23,931 bases of DNA, from contig DASZFP010000069.1 of assembly GCA_035939615.1 (NCBI GenBank), positions 1 to 23,931 of the forward strand. The letters run 5' to 3'. Source of the DNA: VBCK01 sp035939615 (lineage in GTDB: Bacteria; Pseudomonadota; Gammaproteobacteria; Burkholderiales; Burkholderiaceae_F). Below the pieces are notes generated by a model, which searched no databases, was not told the DNA's origin, and worked only from the letters and a program-made list of their open reading frames with translations. Shown here in pieces: positions 7,847 to 15,037 of this stretch; position 1 is the first letter of the stretch, and each line of letters opens with the position of its first letter. Made by a program: the position numbers and the translations under genes.

Positions 7847-8833
7847 TTACTGGCGTCGCGCGAACGAAACCGTATAGGCGCCGGCCCGAACGATGGGCAG
7901 GAGATCGTCCGAGAGCTCGATGCCGTCCGTCAGTTGCGTTGGCATGAACAGCAACTTCTTCTGAGCGGCCAGACTGTCCGCCACTGGCTTGTTCAGCGTC
8001 AGCACGCCCAGCTCCACCACTTTACGGGTGTCAGGCCACGGTTGGCTCGGGTCCTTGGTTTGATCGCCTGGCTCGGCCAGCTGGGCTTTCAAATGAAACA
8101 CCACCGGCTTTTTCGCAATGCGCTTGGGCAGATCGTCCACCAGGAAATTCGGGGCCTGCTTGTCGGCCTCCGCCGGCGTCAGGTGCACCACCTTCTCCGG
8201 CGCCATGATGTAGCGCACCGGCTGCTTTTTCCCGTCCTTTGCAACGAAGATGAACGCGTCGATGCCGTAGTACACCTCGTCCGCAAAACTGTCCGGCGTC
8301 GAGATGGTGCCAAACGCCTTCGGTGCGCTCGGGTGGCTGGCCATGAACTGATCGAATTTGGTCGGCTTGGGCGCATTGGGTGGACTTGCGCTGATGGCCA
8401 GCAGCAGATCCCGGAACTCCTCCCCGGTGGCGATCGGGAAGAACTTCAGCGAGTTGATGACCATGTCGGTGTCGGTTCCGCCCGGCAGGTGAAACTTGAT
8501 CGCCATGCCATGCGGATTGGCGCCGCCGGAGCCGTCCGGGACATCCGGCAGGCCTCCGGAGTCGGAGAAGCGCACCGTCACCGGGATCGCGCGGCCATCG
8601 AACAGCACGGCGCGGCTGAGCTGCGCCGCCCCGGGCGAGGCCTTGAAACTGCCCTCTGCCACGACTCCCTTTGCGTGGTTGGCGCGGAAGCCAGGATGAA
8701 CGCCGTACACCTTGTTCAGCGCATCCACGATCTGCGTCGTGACCGGCGTATCGTCCGCCGCGACCGAAGCGGAAACGACGAGCGCCAAGGCCGAAGTCAG
8801 GGACCTTGCAAAGAGCTTCCTCGCCATCGCCAT
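7847..8833 (-). CDS. Exported catalase-family haem peroxidase
   Basis: The 328-residue product has a signal peptide (MAMARKLFARSLTSALALVVSASVAA-DD), which places it in the periplasm. It then carries a minimal catalase fold. HPGFRANHAKGVV holds the distal catalytic His, VRFSDSGGLPDVPDGSGG and NPHGMAIKF match the catalase core, and NSLKFFPI supplies the distal Asn. Near the C-terminus, DGIELSDDLLPIVRAGAYTVSFARR contains an R-x-x-x-Y haem-ligand motif. At about 330 residues it belongs to the small catalase-related peroxidases (SrpA/KatA-like), which are much shorter than classical catalases. The start at 8833 follows GGGAGG at good spacing; the frame is open 19 codons further upstream. It probably removes hydrogen peroxide or organic peroxides with low activity. 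It is separated by 165 bases from the upstream gene on the same strand. Confidence 0.88.
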   Translation of the reverse strand: MAMARKLFARSLTSALALVVSASVAADDTPVTTQIVDALNKVYGVHPGFRANHAKGVVAEGSFKASPGAAQLSRAVLFDGRAIPVTVRFSDSGGLPDVPDGSGGANPHGMAIKFHLPGGTDTDMVINSLKFFPIATGEEFRDLLLAISASPPNAPKPTKFDQFMASHPSAPKAFGTISTPDSFADEVYYGIDAFIFVAKDGKKQPVRYIMAPEKVVHLTPAEADKQAPNFLVDDLPKRIAKKPVVFHLKAQLAEPGDQTKDPSQPWPDTRKVVELGVLTLNKPVADSLAAQKKLLFMPTQLTDGIELSDDLLPIVRAGAYTVSFARRQ

Positions 8834-8998
8834 GGATTCCTCCCGGGTTGTCGTTTGGTGCCGTGATTTGCAGTCTGTCACAGTTTCCAACGGGCCCGTG
8901 ATGCGCAGGTCGCCACATTGTCTCCGTGGCGCGACGCGCGAAAGGGGTGATCGGCGGGCCGGGATCCTCGCCCGTTTCGCTGCGGCCGGGTTGGCGCA

Positions 8999-9523
8999 TC
9001 AGCGTCCGCGCTGACCCTTTTCGACCATATCGCTCACCAGCGCATCGATGCCGCGCCGCCAGGAATCATCCGTGTTGCCGCGGATGTCGACTGACTTTTG
9101 AAGCACGACCGCCCCGGTTGCAACGTCTTCGACGCGGATGTTGATGTTCAGGATCAGGTTGCTGACTTTCTGCACCCAGCCGAGCAGCACGCGGTCGGCT
9201 TTCAGCGCCCTGCCGATATCCAGCTCGCAGCCGTTGCAATCACGCAGGTTCTGCCGGGCGCGCAGTTCGTCGATCATCGGCTGAGCCGCAGCCGAGTCCA
9301 GGACCCGGTACAAGCCCCTGGACTGAAGTTCGGAGCGAAGCCGGGTGGTGATGACGTCGAGGCGCCCGTACTCGGCGGTCGCCGGTGCGAGCTCGTGCTG
9401 CTCGTCGATCAGTTCGAACGGCATCACAGCGATGCTGGGCAATTCGGCGGCAGCCGCAGCAATCGGCATGCAGGCCAACGCCAGAACGATCCGCCACAGC
9501 ATGCCGCACCGCGGCTTGCGCAT
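8999..9523 (-). CDS. Exported DUF2380/DUF3280-like protein
   Basis: This 174-residue product has a signal peptide (MRKPRCGMLWRIVLALACMPIAAAAA-EL) and then a small alpha/beta domain. The domain begins IAVMPFELIDEQHE and continues with LDVITTRLRSELQSRGLYRVLDSAA, a CNGCELDIGRALKADRVLLGWVQKVS segment and VDIRGNTDDSWRRGID. This pattern fits the uncharacterised secreted DUF2380/DUF3280 proteins (assignment from memory), which are distantly similar to TolB-N-like domains. Two cysteines in CNGC could form a disulfide. The same frame opens at 9586 with an ATGA overlap onto the reductase stop, which would allow translational coupling. That start would put 21 extra residues before the signal peptide, so 9523 is preferred with reserve. 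Confidence 0.7.
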   Translation of the reverse strand: MRKPRCGMLWRIVLALACMPIAAAAAELPSIAVMPFELIDEQHELAPATAEYGRLDVITTRLRSELQSRGLYRVLDSAAAQPMIDELRARQNLRDCNGCELDIGRALKADRVLLGWVQKVSNLILNINIRVEDVATGAVVLQKSVDIRGNTDDSWRRGIDALVSDMVEKGQRGR

Positions 9524-9582
9524 GCCCGCCGCCGAAAACAGCCCGCCGACGAGTGCCTCGCCCGATGGCGTCTGCGCGCAGG

Positions 9583-10230
9583 TCACGCCGCCCTGCGCAG
9601 AAAGACGTGGGTCGCACGTTCGCCCGCGACAGACCGGACGCAGTCATAGCCCAGGGCACGCAGGTCGATGCCGTTCAACAGATGCTCGCCCGCACCAAGC
9701 AAGACGGGTCGGATGGCCAGATGCAGCTCGTCGATCAGCCCGGCGCGCAGATACTGCCGGATGGTGGAAACGCCGCCTCCGATCCGGATATCGCGGCCGC
9801 CCGCTGCAGCTTTCGCCTGCTCCAAGGCAGCGTGAATGCCCTCGGTGACGAAGCGAAACTCGGTGCCCCCCGCCATGCTGAGCGGCGACCGTGCGTGATG
9901 GGTCAGCACGAACACCGGCGTGTGATAGGGCGGCTCGTCGCCCCACCAGCCCTTCCAGCTGTCGTCCGGCCACGGACCCCGAACGGGACCGAACATGTTG
10001 CGCCCGAGTATCCAGGCTCCCAGCCCGGCAAGGCTTTGCTCCGCAATTCCGTTGTCGACCCCGCTCTCTCCGTCGTCCAGACCGTGCGTTCGGCGCCATA
10101 ACCGCGTCTGGAAGAACCATTCCATCAACTCCGGACCCCTGACGCCGAGCGGATTCTGCAGATCCTGGTTCAGCCCGGCTCCGAAGCCGTCGATGGAAAT
10201 CGCAAAGCTTTGGACCCGCAGTTTCGACAT
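9583..10230 (-). CDS. RibD C-terminal/dihydrofolate-reductase-like protein
   Basis: The 215-residue protein has the DHFR-like fold of the RibD C-terminal family. It begins SKLRVQSFAISIDGFGAG and has GLGAWILGRNMFGPVRGPW (the usual 'GRxMF' segment), PVFVLTHHAR, the nucleotide-binding GGRDIRIGGGVSTIRQYLRAGLIDELHLAIRPVLLGAG, and the terminal strand THVFLRR. Such proteins bind NADPH and reduce pyrimidine-like or other small substrates. Stand-alone copies like this are usually not the riboflavin enzyme itself. The ribosome site GGGG lies 6 bases upstream of the ATG. The gene follows the methyltransferase after 18 bases, so the two are probably co-transcribed. Confidence 0.88.
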   Translation of the reverse strand: MSKLRVQSFAISIDGFGAGLNQDLQNPLGVRGPELMEWFFQTRLWRRTHGLDDGESGVDNGIAEQSLAGLGAWILGRNMFGPVRGPWPDDSWKGWWGDEPPYHTPVFVLTHHARSPLSMAGGTEFRFVTEGIHAALEQAKAAAGGRDIRIGGGVSTIRQYLRAGLIDELHLAIRPVLLGAGEHLLNGIDLRALGYDCVRSVAGERATHVFLRRAA

Positions 10231-10248
10231 GACATCCCCTCGGCCGGA

Positions 10249-11001
10249 TCAACCCGGGCGCCGCGCGGTCAGCAGCGGCTGGAAAAAGACCTCGTCGAGC
10301 CGTCGCGCCTGCGTGAACCCGGCCTCCTGCAGCAACTGCAACAGCCGCGCAACGCTGATCGCGTAGTAGCGGCTGCGGAAGACGCGGGTCTCGCACGGGC
10401 CCTCGTCCGGATCGCGCGTCAGGTACATGTGCAGGTCGTACTGGTCCCCGTCCCATTCCCACAGCTGGTAAGCGAGCAGCCGCGCGTCCGGCTCCACCCG
10501 CACGGCGTGCGGACGCAGGTCGGGGTTGCGGCGCTCGATGCGGGCGTAGTCGCGTACCGAGAAGATGGCAATGCCGCCGGGCCGCAGGCAGCGCAGGCAG
10601 CTGCGAAACGCCTGCACGATCTGGGTGTCGTCGAGCAGGTGCGGAACGCTGTTGTCGCAGGCCAGGACCGCGGCCAACGAGGCGTCCCCGGCCCTGTGCA
10701 GCTCTCGCAGGTCGTCCAGCCGGGTATCCGCCTGCAGGCCTCGGGCCGCCAGCTCCGTGCGCAGGCGCGCGATCGCGCCGGCGGAGATGTCGGAGGCCGT
10801 AACCCGGAATCCGCGCGCGAGCAAGCCCAAGGTCTGGGTGCCGATGCCACAGGAGGCATCCAGCACTTCATCCCCGGGCGCCACCCCCGCTTCCCACAGC
10901 AGACGGGCCAGGACTTCGCCCTGGCGCTCGATGGCGCCCTCCCAGTCCGCGAACATCAGGTGATAGAACGGTGCGAGGTGGTCGTAGAAGTCGGCCGTCA
11001 T
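10249..11001 (-). CDS. Class I SAM-dependent methyltransferase
   Basis: The 250-residue protein has a canonical seven-strand methyltransferase core. Motif I is VLDASCGIGTQTLGLL (residues about 46-61), followed by a motif II acidic turn (VTASDISAGAIARLR). Motif post-II/III lies around LAAVLACDNSVPHLLDD, and LRCLRPGGIAIFSVRDY is the conserved strand-4/5 region. The N-terminal FYDHLAPFYHLMFADWEGAIERQ resembles glycine/sarcosine-type small-molecule methyltransferases, but the acceptor is not predictable. It is the first gene of a likely three-gene unit with the reductase and the DUF2380-like protein. A weak GGA lies before its ATG. Confidence 0.88.
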   Translation of the reverse strand: MTADFYDHLAPFYHLMFADWEGAIERQGEVLARLLWEAGVAPGDEVLDASCGIGTQTLGLLARGFRVTASDISAGAIARLRTELAARGLQADTRLDDLRELHRAGDASLAAVLACDNSVPHLLDDTQIVQAFRSCLRCLRPGGIAIFSVRDYARIERRNPDLRPHAVRVEPDARLLAYQLWEWDGDQYDLHMYLTRDPDEGPCETRVFRSRYYAISVARLLQLLQEAGFTQARRLDEVFFQPLLTARRPG

Positions 11002-11180
11002 GGTTTGTCCGCGTAGACAGAATCCTCATAACCGCCAGGGACAATGCGTTGTGAGCCTCCCGGCTACATCTGTGACATTCGCGCTGCTGCCTGAAGCCGA
11101 TCGGCGATCCCCCGTCCTTAGTCTGCCACACAGACGCCTGACACCCGGTCGTGTCGGCGGTTTCTATCGACGGGAGCCTG

Positions 11181-11477
11181 ATGTTAAGTACCAGCTTGAA
11201 ACGGCAAGCCGCAGTCTGCGCAGTGGCAGCGGCTACTTCGCTCGCGAACGTCCTGGCCGTGGTCGCCACATCCGCGGCCGAGACGACGGGTCCTTACCGC
11301 TCGCCCGGGAACACAAGGATCGGAAGCGCGAAATTCCGCAGCCTGCTGCTCGGTTGCAGCAGCGCCGTGGCCGTGTCGCTACTGAGGTCGCTGGTGCCGG
11401 AGCTGCAGCCGCTGCTCGAAGCCTCGGTGGATCGGTCCGCGTCCAAGCCTGCGATGGTCGCCCTCGATACCAAATAA
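11181..11477 (+). CDS. Small putative exported protein
   Basis: This possible 98-residue product begins MLSTSLKRQAAVCAVAAATS, with positively charged residues before a hydrophobic segment ending near TSAAE, as in a signal peptide. The rest has no recognised domain. GGGAG lies 5 bases before the ATG at 11181, and the TAA at 11475-11477 is followed after 2 bases by a hairpin. It is divergent from the methyltransferase (179 bases between starts) and convergent with the MFS gene. The annotation rests on these signals only. It could be a spurious frame in GC-rich DNA. Confidence 0.4.
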   Translation: MLSTSLKRQAAVCAVAAATSLANVLAVVATSAAETTGPYRSPGNTRIGSAKFRSLLLGCSSAVAVSLLRSLVPELQPLLEASVDRSASKPAMVALDTK

Positions 11478-11479
11478 AC

Positions 11480-11496
11480 GGCCGATTGAATCGGCC
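11480..11496 (-). terminator. Hairpin terminator ending the large minus-strand cluster
   Basis: GGCCGATTGAATCGGCC is a perfect inverted repeat (8-base arms; 6-bp stem with a 5-base loop when folded). Read on the minus strand it lies 31 bases after the MFS stop and is followed by GTTTATTT, a usable T-rich tract. On the plus strand it follows the small exported ORF by 2 bases but has only CGAGTCCTTCTTT after it. It therefore fits best as the terminator of the MFS transcript, possibly serving both directions. Confidence 0.65.
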
Positions 11497-11527
11497 CGAG
11501 TCCTTCTTTGCACTGAGCTGCGGGGCG

Positions 11528-13225
11528 TCAGTCCGACGCGTAGATGTCCCGGTCCTTCGTTTCGGGCAGGAACAGCGTTCCGATCACGAACGTCATGCCG
11601 GCCACGATGATCGGGTACCACAGTCCCGAGTAGATGTTGCCGGTGGCCGCCACGATGGCGAACGAGGTGGCCGGGAGAAATCCGCCGAACCAGCCGTTGC
11701 CGATGTGATACGGCAGCGACATCGAGGTGTAGCGGATCCGGGTCGGGAACAGCTCCACCAGCATCGCCGCGATCGGCCCGTACACCATCGTCACGTAGAT
11801 CACCAGGATGGTCAGGATCAGGACCACCATCGGCTTGTTGATCTGCTCCGGATCGGCCTTGGCCGGGTAGCCGGCCGCCTTGATCGACTCGCTCAGGGTC
11901 TTCTTGAACTCATCGGCGGGCTTCTTGGCCGGATCGGCCTGAGCCGCAGCGGCGATGTCGGCGAACGAGACCGCCTTGTCGCCGAATTTGACCACCGTGG
12001 GCGAGCCCGCGGGCGCGGCCTCGTTGGTGTACAGCACCGCCGAGGTGGCGAGCGTGCTTTTGGCCACGTCGCACGGCGAGGTGAACTTGGCCGTGCCCAC
12101 CGGGTTGAACTGGATCGAGCAGGTGGCCGGATCGGCCACCACCACGGCCGGGGCGGCGGCGTGCGCCGCCTCCAGCGCCGGGTTGGCGTAGTGCGTCAAC
12201 CCCCGGAACAGCGGAAAGTAGGTCAGGCACGCCAGCAGGCACCCGGCCATGATGATCTTCTTGCGTCCGATCTTGTCCGACAGGGCCCCGAACACGATGA
12301 AAAAGGGCGTGCCGATCAGCAGCGAGGCCGCGATCATCAGGTTGGCAATGGGCCCGGGGACCTTGAGCGACTGGGTCAGGAAAAACAGCGCATAGAACTG
12401 CCCGCAGTACCACACCACTGCCTGCCCGGCCGTTCCCCCCAGCAGCGCCAGCACCACAATTTTCAAGTTGCTCAGGCGCCCGAACGACTCGGTCAGCGGC
12501 GCTTTGGAGGTTCTGCCGGCCGCCTTCATCCGCGCAAAGGCGGGCGACTCGGCCAGGCTCAACCGGATCCACACCGAGATGATCAACAGGAAAAACGACA
12601 GCAAAAACGGCAGCCGCCACCAGCCGCTGTTGGCAAAGGCGTCCTCGCCCACCCAGCTGCGCGTGCCCAGGATCACCAGCAGCGCCATGAAAAGGCCCAC
12701 CGTGGCGGTGGTCTGGATCCACGACGTATAAAGGCCCCGCTTGCCGTGCGGGGCGTGCTCGGCCACGTAGGTGGCCGCCCCACCGTATTCACCGCCCAGC
12801 GCCAGCCCCTGCAGCAGCCGCAGCCCGATCAGGATCACCGGGGCGGCGACGCCCCAGGTCGCATAGCTGGGCAGCAGCCCCACCAGAAAGGTCGCGGTCC
12901 CCATGATCGTGATCGTGATCAGGAACGTGTACTTGCGGCCGATCATGTCCCCCAGGCGGCCGAACACGATCGCCCCGAACGGGCGCACCGCGAAGCCGGC
13001 CGCGAAGGCCAGCAGCGTCATGATGAATTGCGCCGTGGGCGTCAGCGGCGCGAAAAACTGCTTGCCCACGATCGCCGCCAGCGTGCCGAAAATGTAAAAG
13101 TCGTACCACTCGAACACCGTGCCGAGCGAAGAGGCGAAGATGACTTTGCGCTCTTCCCCGGTCATTGGCCGCCCGCTGGCCTCCGGCGGCCGTCGTGCGG
13201 CAATGCCGCCCGCTGTTGCAGTCAT
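11528..13225 (-). CDS. MFS transporter, metabolite:H+ symporter type, with large periplasmic loop
   Basis: The 565-residue protein is a 12-helix MFS carrier of the MHS family. Signatures are SSLGTVFEWYDFYIFG, the loop 2-3 motif FGRLGDMIGRKYT, GLRLLQGLALGGEYGGA in helix 4, and a second RxG-type motif FGALSDKIGRKK. It ends LFLPETKDRDI. Between predicted helices 9 and 10 (residues about 351-464) lies a soluble segment of about 115 residues that should face the periplasm. It contains two cysteines (about 379 and 395) and is absent from short MHS members such as ProP or ShiA. AGGAGG lies 8 bases before the ATG. It is the last gene of the cluster, 93 bases after propeller paralogue 1. The substrate is probably a carboxylate or zwitterion by family, but unknown. 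Confidence 0.9.
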   Translation of the reverse strand: MTATAGGIAARRPPEASGRPMTGEERKVIFASSLGTVFEWYDFYIFGTLAAIVGKQFFAPLTPTAQFIMTLLAFAAGFAVRPFGAIVFGRLGDMIGRKYTFLITITIMGTATFLVGLLPSYATWGVAAPVILIGLRLLQGLALGGEYGGAATYVAEHAPHGKRGLYTSWIQTTATVGLFMALLVILGTRSWVGEDAFANSGWWRLPFLLSFFLLIISVWIRLSLAESPAFARMKAAGRTSKAPLTESFGRLSNLKIVVLALLGGTAGQAVVWYCGQFYALFFLTQSLKVPGPIANLMIAASLLIGTPFFIVFGALSDKIGRKKIIMAGCLLACLTYFPLFRGLTHYANPALEAAHAAAPAVVVADPATCSIQFNPVGTAKFTSPCDVAKSTLATSAVLYTNEAAPAGSPTVVKFGDKAVSFADIAAAAQADPAKKPADEFKKTLSESIKAAGYPAKADPEQINKPMVVLILTILVIYVTMVYGPIAAMLVELFPTRIRYTSMSLPYHIGNGWFGGFLPATSFAIVAATGNIYSGLWYPIIVAGMTFVIGTLFLPETKDRDIYASD

Positions 13226-13318
13226 GCGCCTGTCCTCCTAAAGCGATACTCCAGTGCGCGCCCTCCCCGCCTCGTCCACGAGCGCAGAAGACCTGTTACT
13301 GCCGGCGATGGTTCGCTT

Positions 13319-14965
13319 CTAGTTCTGCTCGCCGGGTGGGGTCGTGGAGTCCGGGAATGGCCATACTCCGCGTTCAAACTTCAACATCAGCAGGCCGTTG
13401 TCCTGGCAGGTCGACCAGACCGTGCCGCGGTCGGCGTCAAGATGGACCTGCGCTGAGCACCAGTCAGGCCCGCCGGGAACAAAGTTGTTCCCGAGCGGGT
13501 GATTGGACCCGCCACTCAGCGTCGCTACCCCGGCAGGATAGAAATAGGCAATCTCTTTCGGCCGCCGTGGATTGCGGATGTCAAAGACGCGCAGACCCGA
13601 GTTGAACATGCCGCACGCTAAAGTCGTTGCGTTGTTGCGATTGTCGACAGAGCAGTAGTGGGTGCCGTAGGTGAAGATGGACAGCCCCACAAGATCGGGC
13701 AGCACGCTGGCACACTTACCCGCAGCGTTCATCTCCAAGACCAGCTCGGAGGTCAGCTTGGGCTTCGTTTCATCACTGATGTCCACGATGCGTGCCATGG
13801 GGAAGGGCGGAAAACCAGCCGCACACGCGCCCGACCATCCGGCGTAGAACAACCCTCCACTGCCTCCCTCATCCACATGGATTATGTATGGCTTGCCCCG
13901 GATGGTTACCGGGATGGTGTGCTGCGCAACGGACCCGTCCTTGAACAGAAACCTGCTGATCACCTTGATTTGTGGATTGGGAAGCCGTGCCTGCACCTCA
14001 CTCGTATCCAAAATGACGAACCCGTTGGTCGGCGCCACATTCGGATTGGTCAGATCCGCTGCAGAGGCTGGAATGCTAGGAGCTACGCCATAGAGGCGAT
14101 TGCCATCGTTACTGACGGAAAGGCCGTGTGCCGCCAGTCCAATCGTTTTCATGTCGAAGGTAGTTATGTATTTCGGCCTCGTCGGGTCGGTGAGGTCAAC
14201 AGCGTGATAAGACCGGTGGGTCGTATCCCCGATGTAGTAGGTCAACCCGTCCGGCGCAAACGCGCCTTCGTGTCCGATCGGCGCGACCGCCGCCGGTGTC
14301 CCACCGTCGATGCCGGTGCCGACTGCGATGGAGGCCAGCAATTGCGGGGAACGGCAGTCCAGAGAAACATCGTAGACGTCCACCGCGGGCCCGCCGCCGC
14401 CGTTGGCGCCTTGATCCGCCACCAGCAGCTGGCGACGTTCGTTGACCTTCAGCGATTCCCATGGATCGAGCATCGCGGAGGTCTGCAGGTAGCCCGTCAG
14501 CTCCGGCTTTCTCGCGTCGGTCAGATCGACCACGCGTACGCCGTAGGTCACCGGATCGCGTGTCTTCGGACTCAGCGTTGGGGACTGCGAGCCGTAGTAG
14601 CCGCAGATGTGAAGCGGCTTGTCGCCCCGGTCGCCGTCCTCGCTATTGCCTAGCGCCTGCCTTCTCTCCTTGAATTCGGCCGTTTGCCAGTTACCGCCGT
14701 CGTTGCGGCTCTGGCCGATCAGCTTCAAATTGCAGTTGAAGCCCTGGAATCCCGCGGCTCGCAGTGGGGCGGGCACCTGGCCCTGCAGTCCCGTTTCGGG
14801 ATTGTCCTCAGCGCCGCACACCGCCTTGGGTACAGTGCGTCCGATTCCACCTTCGTCCGACCCCTCATCCTCGGCCGCAAGCGCGAGCACGGTCCCGGCA
14901 ACCGATACACACAACAGAGCCAAGGCCCCGGACCTGACCAACCTGGGCAAGCGGTCGTTCATCAT
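13319..14965 (-). CDS. Exported LVIVD-type beta-propeller protein, paralogue 1
   Basis: The 548-residue protein has a signal peptide (MMNDRLPRLVRSGALALLC...LALA-AED), an acidic linker, then a propeller. Blade ends of LVIVD type recur: VRVVDLTDARKPELTGY, VDVYDVSLDCRSPQL, YHAVDLTDPTRPKYIT, FVILDTSE, ARIVDISDETKPKLTS and LRVFDIRNPRRPKEIAY, plus a closing LLMLKFERGVWPF. All ten cysteines and six histidines shared with paralogues 2 and 3 are present (GHEG, AHG, AQHTIPV, HYCSVDN, SNH, AQVHL). This copy is the most divergent: it has an insertion around residues 100-130 and different blade 3-4 sequence. It ends TPPGEQN where the others end TPPGQQN. AGGAGGAGG precedes the ATG. Export to the periplasm is likely. 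No enzymatic function is established for this family as far as I know. Confidence 0.88.
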   Translation of the reverse strand: MMNDRLPRLVRSGALALLCVSVAGTVLALAAEDEGSDEGGIGRTVPKAVCGAEDNPETGLQGQVPAPLRAAGFQGFNCNLKLIGQSRNDGGNWQTAEFKERRQALGNSEDGDRGDKPLHICGYYGSQSPTLSPKTRDPVTYGVRVVDLTDARKPELTGYLQTSAMLDPWESLKVNERRQLLVADQGANGGGGPAVDVYDVSLDCRSPQLLASIAVGTGIDGGTPAAVAPIGHEGAFAPDGLTYYIGDTTHRSYHAVDLTDPTRPKYITTFDMKTIGLAAHGLSVSNDGNRLYGVAPSIPASAADLTNPNVAPTNGFVILDTSEVQARLPNPQIKVISRFLFKDGSVAQHTIPVTIRGKPYIIHVDEGGSGGLFYAGWSGACAAGFPPFPMARIVDISDETKPKLTSELVLEMNAAGKCASVLPDLVGLSIFTYGTHYCSVDNRNNATTLACGMFNSGLRVFDIRNPRRPKEIAYFYPAGVATLSGGSNHPLGNNFVPGGPDWCSAQVHLDADRGTVWSTCQDNGLLMLKFERGVWPFPDSTTPPGEQN

Positions 14966-15037
14966 CGTCCTCCTCCTGACCGACACGCCGACACCGCTCC
15001 GCGAGCATCGCGGGGCAGTGCCGGAACGTGCTCTTTC

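Noticed and set aside
11000..13456. An 818-codon plus-strand frame opposite the MFS gene
   Set aside because: Arg/Gln/His-rich shadow; the minus-strand frame encodes a clear 12-helix carrier with family motifs.
14999..15013. CCGCGA-GCA-TCGCGG hairpin between paralogues 2 and 1
   Set aside because: Only 6 bp with a 3-base loop and no T-tract, so not a terminator; no second copy seen.
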